A DNA stretch of 64,000 nt from Auanema rhodensis (Eukaryota; Nematoda; Chromadorea; Rhabditida; Rhabditidae), in NCBI GenBank assembly GCA_964057225.1, contig OZ059895.1:2666001-2730000 (forward strand), given 5' to 3'. Both the position numbers and the translations under genes were made by a program. This document shows positions 24,571 through 37,205 of this stretch, piece by piece. Below the pieces are notes generated by a model. The model was not told where the DNA came from and did not search any database. It saw nothing but the letters and a program-made list of their open reading frames with translations. The first letter of the stretch is position 1. Every line of letters starts with the position of its first letter.

Positions 24571-27500
24571 ACTGATATAAGTTCACACTTATATCCTCGA
24601 TTTTCACCCTGAAGAATTAATTTTTTCGTTGAATAACATTGTCCACCGTCTTCGCCTTGAAAAAAGGAATCTAAAAACATCTACTTTTTGCTAAATTATT
24701 TTGAAATTTTTCGAAAAAATTTTTGTCAAAATGTTTTTGGAAGCAATGTTGAGTGTACATGGAAACTCAACATACACTAATGCATCATTTTTCAAACAAT
24801 CATAACTAATTTTTGTATTAAGCGTTTCTCAATGTAGTATATTGCATCCGATGCGGATTTTTAAGCTGCGTCGATCTGTGTTATCAGATTTGCGCTAGCT
24901 TAAAAATGCACCGAGATATCAACTGATATAAGTTCACACTTATATCCTCGATTTTCACCCTGAAGAATTAATTTTTTCGTTGAATAACATTGTCCATCGT
25001 CTTCGCCTTGAAAAAAGGAATCTGAAAACATCTACTTTTTGCTAAATTATTCTGAAATTTTTCGAAAAAATTTTTGTCAAAATGTTTTTGGAAGCAATGT
25101 TGAGTGTACATGGAAACTCAACATACACTAATGCATCATTTTTCAAACGATCATAACTAATTTTTGTATTAAGCGTTTCTCAATGTAGTATAGTGCATTC
25201 GATGCGGATTTTTAAGCTGCGTCGATTTGTGTTATCAGATTTGCGCTAGCTTAAAAATGCACCGAGATATCAACTGATATAAGTTCACACTTATATCCTC
25301 GATTTTCACCCTGAAGAATTAATTTTTTCGTTGAATAACATTGTCCACCGTCTTCGCCTTGAAAAAAGGAATCTAAAAACATCTACTTTTTGCTAAATTA
25401 TTCTGAAATTTTTCGAAAAAATTTTTGTCAAAATGTTTTTGGAAGCAATGTTGAGTGTGCATGGAAACTCAACATACACTAATGCATCATTTTTCAAACG
25501 ATCATAACTAATTTTTGTATTAAGCGTTTCTCAATGTAGTATAGTGCATTCGATGCGGATTTTTAAGCTGCGTCGATTTGTGTTATCAGATTTGCGCTAG
25601 CTTAAAAATGCACCGAGATATCAACTGATATAAGTTCACACTTATATCCTCGATTTTCACCCTGAAGAATTAATTTTTTCGTTGAATAACATTGTCCACC
25701 GTCTTCGCCTTGAAAAAAGGAATCTAAAAACATCTACTTTTTGCTAAATTATTCTGAAATTTTTCGAAAACATTTTTGTCAAAATGTTTTTGGAAGCAAT
25801 GTTGAGTGTACATGGAAACTCAACATACACTAATGCATCATTTTTCAAACAATCATAACTAATTTTTGTATTGAGCGTTTCTCAATGTAGTATATTGCAT
25901 CCGATGCGGATTTTGAAGCTGCGTCGATCTGTGTTATCAGATTTGCGCTAGCTTAAAAATGCACCGAGATATGAACTGATATAAGTTCACACTTATATCC
26001 TCGATTTTCACCCTGAAGAATTAATTTTTTCGTTGAATAACATTGTCCATCGTCTTCGCCTTGAAAAAAGGAATCTGAAAACATCTACTTTTTGCTAAAT
26101 TATTTTGAAATTTTTCGAAAAAATTTTTGTCAAAATGTTTTTGGAAGCAATGTTGAGTGTACATGGAAACTCAACATACACTAATGCATCATTTTTCAAA
26201 CAATCATAACTAATTTTTGTATTAAGCGTTTCTCAATGTAGTATAGTGCATCCGATGCGGATTTTTAAGCTGCGTCGATCTGTGTTATCAGATTTGCGCT
26301 AGCTTAAAAATGCACCGAGATATGAACTGATATAAGTTCACACTTATATCCTCGATTTTCACCCTGAAGAATTAATTTTTTCGTTGAATAACATTGTCCA
26401 CCGTCTTCGCCTTGAAAAAAGGAATCTAAAAACATCTACTTTTTGCTAAATTATTCTGAAATTTTTCGAAAACATTTTTGTCAAAATGTTTTTGGAAGCA
26501 ATGTTGAGTGTACATGGAAACTCAACATACACTAATGCATCATTTTTCAAACAATCATAACTAATTTTTGTATTGAGCGTTTCTCAATGTAGTATATTGC
26601 ATCCGATGCGGATTTTGAAGCTGCGTCGATCTGTGTTATCAGATTTGCGCTAGCTTAAAAATGCACCGAGATATGAACTGATATAAGTTCACACTTATAT
26701 CCTCGATTTTCACCCTGAAGAATTAATTTTTTCGTTGAATAACATTGTCCATCGTCTTCGCCTTGAAAAAAGGAATCTGAAAACATCTACTTTTTGCTAA
26801 ATTATTTTGAAATTTTTCGAAAAAATTTTTGTCAAAATGTTTTTGGAAACAATGTTGAGTGTACATGGAAACTCAACATACACTAATGCATCATTTTTCA
26901 AACAATCATAACTAATTTTTGTATTAAGCGTTTCTCAATGTAGTATAGTGCATCCGATGCGGATTTTTAAGCTGCGTCGATCTGTGTTATCAGATTTGCG
27001 CTAGCTTAAAAATGCACCGAGATATGAACTGATATAAGTTCACACTTATATCCTCGATTTTCACCCTGAAGAATTAATTTTTTCGTTGAATAACATTGTC
27101 CATCGTCTTCGCCTTGAAAAAAGGAATCTAAAAACATCTACTTTTTGCTAAATTATTCTGAAATTTTTCGAAAAAATTTTTGTCAAAATGTTTTTGGAAG
27201 CAATGTTGAGTGTGCATGGAAACTCAACATACACTAATGCATCATTTTTCAAACGATCATAACTAATTTTTGTATTAAGCGTTTCTCAATGTAGTATAGT
27301 GCATTCGATGCGGATTTTTAAGCTGCGTCGATCTGTGTTATCAGATTTGCGCTAGCTTAAAAATGCACCGAGATATGAACTGATATAAGTTCACACTTAT
27401 ATCCTCGATTTTCACCCTGAAGATTTAATTTTTTCGTTGAATAACATTGTCCATCGTCTTCGCCTTGAAAAAAGAAATCTGAAAACATCTACTTTTTGCT

Positions 27501-28080
27501 AAATTATTTTGAAATTTTTCGAAAAAATTTTTGTCAAAATGTTTTTGGAAGCAATGTTGAGTGTACATGGAAACTCAACATACACTAATGCATCATTTTT
27601 CAAACAATCATAACTAATTTTTGTATTAAGCGTTTCTCAATGTAGTATAGTGCATCCGATGCGGATTTTTAAGCTGCGTCGATCTGTGTTATCAGATTTG
27701 CGCTAGCTTAAAAATGCACCGAGATATGAACTGATATAAGTTCACACTTATATCCTCGATTTTCACCCTGAAGAATTAATTTTTTCGTTGAATAACATTG
27801 TCCATCGTCTTCGCCTTGAAAAAAGGAATCTGAAAACATCTACTTTTTGCTAAATTATTTTGAAATTTTTCGAAAAAATTTTTGTCAAAATGTTTTTGGA
27901 AGCAATGTTGAGTGTACATGGAAACTCAACATACACTAATGCATCATTTTTCAAACGATCATAACTAATTTTTGTATTAAGCGTTTCTCAATGTAGTATA
28001 GTGCATTCGATGCGGATTTTTAAGCTGCGTCGATTTGTGTTATCAGATTTGCGCTAGCTTAAAAATGCACCGAGATATCA
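24571..28080. repeat. Satellite block 6: ten monomers with GTATATTGC, ATTCTG and ATATGAACTG variants
   Basis: Shared variants absent elsewhere concentrate here: TATTCTGAAA, AGTATATTGCATCCG, GATTTTGAAG, GTGTGCATGG and the junction change ATATGAACTGAT, which destroys the EcoRV site. Within it, 25624-27027 is a duplicated pair of monomers. The block ends with a CTGAAAAC/GATTTG monomer (27730) that returns to the normal ATATCAACTG junction. Confidence 0.88.
25624..27027. repeat. Two-monomer (702-bp) higher-order repeat, two copies
   Basis: The pair at 25624-26325 is repeated at 26326-27027. Its first member has CCACCG, ATTCTG, GAAAACATTTTTG, ATTGAG, GTATATTG and GATTTTGAAG. Its second has TTCGCC, CTGAAAAC, CATCCG and GATCTG. 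The differences I noticed are one GGAAACAATG (for GGAAGCAATG) in the second copy and the junction base entering the first copy. This is a young dimeric repeat. Confidence 0.9.
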
Positions 28081-30536
28081 ACTGATATAAGTTCACACTT
28101 ATATCCTCGATTTTCACCCTGAAGAATTAATTTTTTCGTTGAATAACATTGTCCATCGTCTTTGCCTTGAAAAAAGGAATCTAAAAACATCTACTTTTTG
28201 CTAAATTATTTTGAAATTTTTCGAAAAAATTTTTGTCAAAATGTTTTTGGAAGCAATGTTGAGTGTACATGGAAACTCAACATACACTTATGCATCATGT
28301 TTCAAACAATCATAACTAATTTTTGTATTAAGCGTTTCTCAACGTAGTAGAGTGCATTCGATGCGGATTTTTAAGCTGCGTCGATCTGTGTTATCAAATT
28401 TGCGCTAGCTTAAAAATGCACCGAGATATCAACTGATATAAGTTCACACTTATATCCTCGATTTTCACCCTGAAGAATTAATTGTTTCATTGAATAACAT
28501 TGTCCATCGTCTTTGCCTTGAAAAAAGGAATCTAAAAACATCTACTTTTTGCTAAATTATTTTGAAATTTTTCGAAAAAATTTTTGTCAAAATGTTTTTG
28601 GAAGCAATGTTGAGTGTACATGGAAACTCAACATACACTTATGCATCATTTTTCAAACAATCATAACTAATTTTTGTATTAAGCGTTTCTCAATGTAGTA
28701 TAGTGCATTCGATGCGGATTGTTAAGCTGCGTCGATCTGTGTTATCAGATTTGCGCTAGCTTAAAAATGCACCGAGATATCAACTGATATAAGTTCACAC
28801 TTATATCCTCGATTTTCACCCTGAAGAATTAATTTTTTCGTTGAATAACATCGTCCATCGTCTTTGCCTTGAAAAATGGAATCTAAAAACATCTACTTTT
28901 TGCTAAATTATTCAGAAATTTTTCGAAAAAATTTTTGTCAAAATGTTTTTGGAAGCAATGTTGAGTGTACATGGAAACTCAACATACACTAATGCATCAT
29001 TTTTCAAACGATCATAACTAATTTTTGTATTGAGCGTTTCTCAATGTAGTATAGTGCATTCGATGCGGATTTTTAAGCTGCGTCGATCTGTGTTATCAGA
29101 TTTGCGCTGGCTTAAAAATGCACCGAGATATCAACTGATATAAGTTCACACTTATATCCTCGATTTTCACCCTGAAGAATTAATTTTTTCGTTGAATAAC
29201 ATTGTCCATCGTCTTTGCCTTGAAAAATGGAATCTAAAAACATCTACTTTTTGCTAAATTATTCAGAAATTTTTCGAAAAAATTTTTGTCAAAATGTTTT
29301 TGGAAGCAATGTTGAGTGTACATGGAAACTCAACATACACTAATGCATCATTTTTCAAACGATCATAACTAATTTTGGTATTGAGCGTTTCTCAATGTAG
29401 TATAGTGCATTCGATGCGGATTTTTAAGCTGCGTCGATCTGTGTTATCAGATTTGCGCTGGCTTAAAAATGCACCGAGATATCAACTGATATAAGTTCAC
29501 ACTTATATCCTCGATTTTCACCCTGAAGAATTAATTTTTTCGTTGAATAACAATGTCCATCGTCTTTGCCTTGAAAAAAGGAATCTAAAAACATCTACGT
29601 TTTGCTAAATTATCTTGAAATTTTTCGAAAAAATTTTTGTCAAAATGTTTTTGGAAGCAATGTTGAGTGTACATGGAAACTCAACATACACTAATGCATC
29701 ATTTTTCAAACGATCATAACTAATTTTTGTATTGAGCGTTTCTCAATGTAGTATAGTGCATTCGATGCGGATTTTTAAGCTGCGTCGATCTGTGTTATCA
29801 GATTTGCGCTGGCTTAAAAATGCACCGAGATATCAACTGATATAAGTTCACACTTATATCCTCGATTTTCACCCTGAAGAATTAATTTTTTCGTTGAATA
29901 ACAATGTCCATCGTCTTTGCCTTGAAAAAAGGAATCTAAAAACATCTACGTTTTGCTAAATTATCTTGAAATTTTTCGAAAAAATTTTTGTCAAAATGTT
30001 TTTGGAAGCAATGTTGAGTGTACATGGAAACTCAACATACACTAATGCATCATTTTTCAAACGATCATAACTAATTTTTGTATTGAGCGTTTCTCAATGT
30101 AGTATAGTGCATTCGATGCGGATTTTTAAGCTGCGTCGATTTGTGTTATCAGATTTGCGTTAGCTTAAAAATGCACCGAGATATCAACTGATATAAGTTC
30201 ACACTTATATCCTTGATTTTCACCCTGAAGAATTAATTTTTTCGTTGAATAACATTGTCCATCGTCTTCGCCTTGAAAAAAGAATCTAAAAACATCTACT
30301 TTTTGCTAAATTATTTTGAAATTTTTCGAAAAAATTTTTGTCAAAATGTTTTTGGAAGCAATGTTGAGTGTACATGGAAACTCAACATACACTAATGCAT
30401 CATTTTTCAAACGATCATAACTAATTTTTGTATTGAGCGTTTCTCAATGTAGTATAGTGCATTCGATGCGGATTTTTAAGCTGCGTCGATCTGTGTTATC
30501 AGATTTGCGCTAGCTTAAAAATGCACCGAGATATCA
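28081..30536. repeat. Satellite block 7: transition monomers including GCTGGC type
   Basis: Seven monomers. The one at 28081 is the last AACGTAGTAGAG copy in the window. From 28783, monomers carry AAAAATGG and TATTCAGAAA with GCTGGCTTA (28783 and 29134, a near-identical adjacent pair). Two more (29485 and 29836) share ACAATGTCC, CTACGTTTTGC and TTATCTTG. The GCTGGC change removes the NheI site. The block ends in the only shortened monomer. Confidence 0.87.
30187..30536. repeat. 350-bp monomer, the only length variant
   Basis: The distance from the ACTGATATAAG at 30187 to the next at 30537 is 350 bp. The missing base lies in the purine run near 30281-30283, which reads GAAAAAAGAATC where other copies read GAAAAAAGGAATC. 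From here on the register shifts by one and stays constant to the end. The monomer otherwise resembles those at 21412 and 23167 (TCCTTGATT, TTCGCC). Confidence 0.95.
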
Positions 30537-33500
30537 ACTGATATAAGTTCAGACTTATATCCTCGATTTTCACCCTGAAGAATTAATTTTTTCGTTGAAT
30601 AACATTGTCCATCGTCTTCGCCTTGAAAAAAGGAATCTGAAAACATCTACTTTTTGCTAAATTATTTTGAAATTTTTCGAAAAAATTTTTGTCAAAATGT
30701 TTTTGGAAGCAATGTTGAGTGTACATGGAAACTCAACATACACTAATGCATCATTTTTCAAACGATCATAACTAATTTTTGTATTAAGCGTTTCTCAATG
30801 TAGTATAGTGCATTCGATGCGGATTTTTAAGCTGCGTCGATTTGTGTTATCAGATTTGCGCTAGCTTAAAAATGCACCGAGATATCAACTGATATAAGTT
30901 CACACTTATATCCTCGATTTTCACCCTGAAAAATTAATTTTTTCGTTGAATAACATTGTCCATCGTCTTCGCCTTGAAAAAAAGAATCTAAAAACATCTA
31001 CTTTTTGCTAAATTATTTTGAAATTTTTCGAAAAAATTTTTGTCAAAATGTTTTTGGAAGCAATGTTGAGTGTACATGGAAACTCAACATACACTAATGC
31101 ATCATTTTTCAAACGATCATAACTAATTTTTGTATTAAGCGTTTCTCAATGTAGTATAGTGCATTCGATGCGGATTTTTAAGCTGCGTCGATTTGTGTAT
31201 TCAGATTTGCGCTAGCTTAAAAATGCACCGAGATATCAACTGATATAAGTTCACACTTATATCCTCGATTTTCACCCTGAAGAATTAATTTTTTCGTTGA
31301 ATAACATTGTCCACCGTCTTTGCCTTGAAAAAAGGAATCTAAAAACATCTACTTTTTGCTAAATTATTCTGAAATTTTTCGAAAAAATTTTTGTCAAAAT
31401 GTTTTTGGAAGCAATGTTGAGTGTACATGGAAACTCAACATACACTAATGCATCATTTTTCAAACGATCATAACTAATTTTTGTATTGAGCGTTTCTCAA
31501 TGTAGTATAGTGCATTCGATGCGGATTTTTAAGCTGCGTCGATCTGTGTTATCAGATTTGCGCTAGCTTGAAAATGCACCGAGATATCAACTGATATAAG
31601 TTCACACTTATATCCTCGATTTTCACCCTGAAGAATTAATTTTTTCGTTGAATAACATTGTCCATCGTCTTTGCCTTGAAATAAGGAATCTAAAAACATC
31701 TACTTTTTGCTAAATTATCTTGAAATTTTTCGAAAAAATTTTTGTCAAAATGTTTTTGGAAGCAATGTTGAGTGTACATGGAAACTCAACATACACTAAT
31801 GCATCATTTTTCAAACGATCATAACTAATTTTTGTATTAAGCGTTTCTCAATGTAGTATAGTGCATTCGATGCGGATTTTTAAGCTGCGTCGATCTGTGT
31901 TATCAGATTTGCGCTAGCTCGAAAATGCACCGAGATACCAACTGATATAAGTTCACACTTATATCCTCGATTTTCACCCTGAAGAATTAATTTTTTCGTT
32001 GAATAACATTGTCCATCGTCTTTGCCTTGAAAAAAGGAATCTAAAAACATCTACTTTTTGCTAAATTATCTTGAAATTTTTCGAAAAAATTTTTGTCAAA
32101 ATGTTTTTGGAAGCAATGTTGAGTGTACATGGAAACTCAACATACACTAATGCATCATTTTTCAAACGATCATAACTAATTTTTGTATTAAGCGTTTCTC
32201 AATGTAGTATAGTGCATTCGATGCGGATTTTTAAGCTGCGTCGATTTGTGTTATCAGATTTGCGCTAGCTTAAAAATGCACCGAGATATCAACTGATATA
32301 AGTTCACACTTATATCCTCGATTTTCACCCTGAAGAATTAATTTTTTCGTTAAATAACATTGTCCACCGTCTTCGCCTTGAAAAAAGGAATCTAAAAACA
32401 TCTACTTTTTGCTAAATTATTCTGAAATTTTTCGAAAAAATTTTTGTCAAAATGTTTTTGGAAGCAATGTTGAGTGTACATGGAAACTCAACATACACTA
32501 ATGCATCATTTTTCAAACGATCATAACTAATTTTTGTATTGAGCGTTTCTCAATGTAGTATAGTGCATTCGATGCGGATTTTTAAGCTGCGTCGATCTGT
32601 GTTATCAGATTTGCGCTAGCTTGAAAATGCACCGAGATATCAACTGATATAAGTTCACACTTATATCCTCGATTTTCACCCTGAAGAATTAATTTTTTCG
32701 TTGAATAACATTGTCCATCGTCTTTGCCTTGAAATAAGGAATCTAAAAACATCTACTTTTTGCTAAATTATCTTGAAATTTTTCGAAAAAATTTTTGTCA
32801 AAATGTTTTTGGAAGCAATGTTGAGTGTACATGGAAACTCAACATACACTAATGCATCATTTTTCAAACGATCATAACTAATTTTTGTAATAAGCGTTTC
32901 TCAATGTAGTATAGTGCATTCGATGCGGATTTTTAAGCTGCGTCGATCTGTGTTATCAGATTTGCGCTAGCTCGAAAATGCACCGAGATATCAACTGATA
33001 TAAGTTCACACTTATATCCTCGATTTTCACCCTGAAGAATTAATTTTTTCGTTGAATAACATTGTCCATCGTCTTTGCCTTGAAAAAAGGAATCTAAAAA
33101 CATCTACTTTTTGCAAAATTATCTTGAAATTTTTCGAAAAAATTTTTGTCAAAATGTTTTTGGAAGCAATGTTGAGTGTACATGGAAACTCAACATACAC
33201 TAATGCATCATTTTTCAAACGATCATAACTAATTTTTGTATTAAGCGTTTCTCAATGTAGTAAAGTGCATTCGATGCGGATTTTTAAGCTGCGTCGATCT
33301 GTGTTATCAGATTTGCGCTAGCTTAAAAATGCACCGAGATATCAACTGATATAAGTTCACACTTATATCCTCGATTTTCACCCTGAAGAATTAATTTTTT
33401 CGTTGAATAACATTGTCCATCGTCTTTGCCTTGGAAAAAGGAATCTAAAAACGTCTACTTTTCGCTAATTTATTTTGAAATTTTTCGAGAAAATTTTTGT

Positions 33501-35099
33501 CAAAATGTTTTTGGAAGCAATGTTGAGTGTACATGGAAACTCAACATACACTAATGCATCATTTTTCAAACAATCATAACTAATTTTTGTATTAAGCGTT
33601 TCTCAATGTAGTATAGTGCATTCGATGCGGATTGTTAAGCTGCGTCGATCTGTGTTATCAGATTTGCGCTAGCTTAAAAATGCACCGAGATATCAACTGA
33701 TATAAGTTCACACTTATATCCTCGATTTTCACCCTGAAGAATTAATTTTTTCGTTGAATAACATTGTCCATCGTCTTTGCCTTGAAAAAAGGAATCTAAA
33801 AACATCTACTTTTTGCTAAATTATCTTGAAATTTTTCGAAAAAATTTTTGTCAAAATGTTTTTGGAAGCAATGTTGAGTGTACATGGAAACTCAACATAC
33901 ACTAATGCATCATTTTTCAAACAATCATAACTAATTTTTGTATTAAGCGTTTCTCAATGTAGTATAGTGCATTCGATGCGGATTTTTAAGCTGCGTCGAT
34001 CTGTGTTATCAGATTTGCGCTAGCTCGAAAATGCACCGAGATATCAACTGATATAAGTTCACACTTATATCCTCGATTTTCACCCTGAAGAATTAATTTT
34101 TTCGTTGAATAACATTGTCCATCGTCTTTGCCTTGAAAAAAGGAATCTAAAAACATCTACTTTTTGCTAAATTATCTTGAAATTTTTCGAAAAAATTTTT
34201 GTCAAAATGTTTTTGGAAGCAATGTTGAGTGTACATGGAAACTCAACATACACTAATGCATCATTTTTCAAACGATCATAACTAATTTTTGTATTAAGCG
34301 TTTCTCAATGTAGTAAAGTGCATTCGATGCGGATTTTTAAGCTGCGTCGATCTGTGTTATCAGATTTGCGCTAGCTTAAAAATGCACCGAGATATCAACT
34401 GATATAAGTTCACACTTATATCCTCGATTTTCACCCTGAAGAATTAATTTTTTCGTTGAATAACATTGTCCATCGTCTTTGCCTTGGAAAAAGGAATCTA
34501 AAAACATCTACTTTTCGCTAATTTATTTTGAAATTTTTCGAGAAAATTTTTGTCAAAATGTTTTTGGAAGCAATGTTGAGTGTACATGGAAACTCAACAT
34601 ACACTAATGCATCATTTTTCAAACAATCATAACTAATTTTTGTATTAAGCGTTTCTCAATGTAGTATAGTGCATTCGATGCGGATTGTTAAGCTGCGTCG
34701 ATCTGTGTTATCAGATTTGCGCTAGCTTAAAAATGCACCGAGATATCAACTGATATAAGTTCACACTTATATCCTCGATTTTCACCCTGAAGAATTAATT
34801 TTTTCGTTGAATAACATTGTCCATCGTCTTTGCCTTGGAAAAAGGAATCTAAAAACATCTACTTTTTGCTAAATTATCTTGAAATTTTTCGAAAAAATTT
34901 TTGTCAAAATGTTTTTGGAAGCAATGTTGAGTGTACATGGAAACTCAACATACACTAATGCATCATTTTTCAAACGATCATAACTAATTTTTGTATTAAG
35001 CGTTTCTCAATGTAGTATAGTGCATTCGATGCGGATTTTTAAGCTGCGTCGATTTGTGTTATCAGATTTGCGCTAGCTTAAAAATGCACCGAGATATCA
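30537..35099. repeat. Satellite block 8: thirteen monomers, first appearance of the right-half types
   Basis: Two TTCGCC/GATTTG monomers come first. Next is a three-monomer unit at 31239-32291, repeated in diverged form at 32292-33344: ATTCTG + ATTGAG + GCTTGAAAA; then GAAATAAGG + GCTCGAAAA; then TTATCTTG. The GTAAAG variant first appears at 32994. Monomers with GGAAAAAGG, CTAATTTAT, CGAGAAAA and GATTGTTAAG first appear at 33345 and again at 34398. These become types a and b of the ordered right-hand array. Confidence 0.86.
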
Positions 35100-37205
35100 A
35101 GTGATATAAGTTCACACTTATATCCTCGATTTTCACCCTGAAGAATTAATTTTTTCGTTGAATAACATTGTCCATCGTCTTCGCCTTGAAAAAAGGAATC
35201 TGAAAACATCTACTTTTTGCTAAATTATTTTGAAATTTTTCGAAAAAATTTTTGTCAAAATGTTTTTGGAAGCAATTTTGAGTGTACATGGAAACTCAAC
35301 ATACACTAATGCATCATTTTTCAAACAATCATAACTAATTATTGTATTAAGCGTTTCTCAATGTAGTATAGTGCATCCGATGCGGATTTTTAAGCTGCGT
35401 CGATCTGTGTTATCAGATTTGCGCTAGCTTAAAAATGCACCGAGATATCAACTGATATAAGTTCACACTTATATCCTCGATTTTCACCCTGAAGAATTAT
35501 TTTTTTCGTTGAATAACATTGTCCATCGTATTTGCCTTGAAAAAAGGAATTTAAAAACATTTACTTTTTGCCAAATTATTTTGAAATGTTTCGAAAAAAT
35601 TTTTGTCAAAATGTTTTTGGAAGCAATGTTGAGTGTACATGGAAACTCAACATACACTTATGCATCATTTTTCAAACAATCATAACTAATTTTTGTATTA
35701 AGCGTTTCTCAATGTAGTATAGTGCATTCGATGCGGATTTTTGAGCTGCGTCGATCTGTGTTATCAGATTTGCGCTTGCTTAAAAATGCACCGAGATATC
35801 AACTGATATAAGTTCACACTTATATCCTCGATTTTCACCCTGAAGAATTAATTTTTTCGTTGAATAACATTGTCCATCGTCTTCGCCTTGAAAAAAGGAA
35901 TCTAAAAACATCTACTATTTGCTAAATTATTTTGAAATTTTTCGAAAAAATTTTTGTCAAAATGTTTTTGGAAGCAATGTTGAGTGTACATGGAAACTCA
36001 ACATACACTAATGCATCATTTTTCAAACAATCATAATTAATTTTTGTATTAAGCGTTTCTCAATGTAGTATAGTGCATCCGATGCGGATTTTTAAGCTGC
36101 GTCGATCTGTGTTATCAGATTTGCGCTAGCTTAAAAATGCACCGAGATATCAACTGATATAAGTTCACACTTATATCCTCGATTTTCACCCTGAAGAATT
36201 AATTTTTTCGTTGAATAACATTGTCCATCGTCTTTGCCTTGAAAAAAGGAATCTAAAAACATTTACTTTTTGCCAAATTATTTTGAAATGTTTCGAAAAA
36301 ATTTTTGTCAAAATGTTTTTGGAAGCAATGTTGAGTGTACATGGAAACTCAACATACACTTATGCATCATTTTTCAAACAATCATAACTAATTTTTGTAT
36401 TAAGCGTTTCTCAATGAAGTATAGTGCATCCGAAGCGGATTTTTAAGCTGCGTCGATCTGTGTTATCAGATTTGCGCTAGCTTAAAAATGCACCGAGATA
36501 TCAACTGATATAAGTTCACACTTATATCCTCGATTTTCACCCTGAAGAATTAATTTTTTCGTTGAATAACATTGTCCATCGTCTTTGCCTTGAAAAAAGG
36601 AATCTAAAAACATTTACTTTTTGCAAAATTATTTTGAAATTTTTCGAAAAAATTTTTGTCAAAATGTTTTTGGAAGCAATGTTGAGTGTACATGGAAACT
36701 CAACATACACTTATGCATCATTTTTCAAACAATCATAACTAATTTTTGTATTAAGCGTTTCTCAATGTAGTATAGTGCATTCGATGCGGATTTTTAAGCT
36801 GGGTCGATCTGTGTTATCAGATTTGCGCTAGCTTAAAAATGCACCGAGATATCAACTGATATAAGTTCACACTTATATCCTCGATTTTCACCCTGAAGAA
36901 TTAATTTTTTCGTTGAATAACACTGTCCATCGTCTTCGCCTTGAAAAAAGGAATCTAAAAACATCTACTTTTTGCTAAATTATTTTGAAATTTTTCGAAA
37001 AAATTTTTGTCAAAATGTTTTTGGAAGCAATGTTGAGTGTACATGGAAACTCAACATACACTTATGCATCATTTTTCAAACAATCATAACTAATTTTTGT
37101 ATTAAGCGTTTCTCAATGTAGTATAGTGCATTCGATGCGGATTGTTAAGCTGCGTCGATCTGTGTTATCAGATTTGCGCTAGCTTAAAAATGCACCGAGA
37201 TATCA
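35100..37205. repeat. Satellite block 9: six divergent monomers
   Basis: These carry more private substitutions than their neighbours: GTATTTGCC, ACATTTACTTTTTGCCAAATT, AAATGTTTCG, TTTTTGAGCTG, GCTTGCTTA, AATGAAGTATAG, CCGAAGCGG, CTGGGTCG and CACTGTCC. CACTTA, typical of the left part, reappears here. The higher load of private changes suggests an older, less homogenised island between two homogenised domains. Confidence 0.82.

Noticed and set aside
33027-33218. 63-codon open frame on the - strand
   Set aside because: It is open only because this monomer reads GCAAAATTAT instead of GCTAAATTAT, which removes a stop on the minus strand. No other monomer keeps it, and it shows no domain or coding signal.
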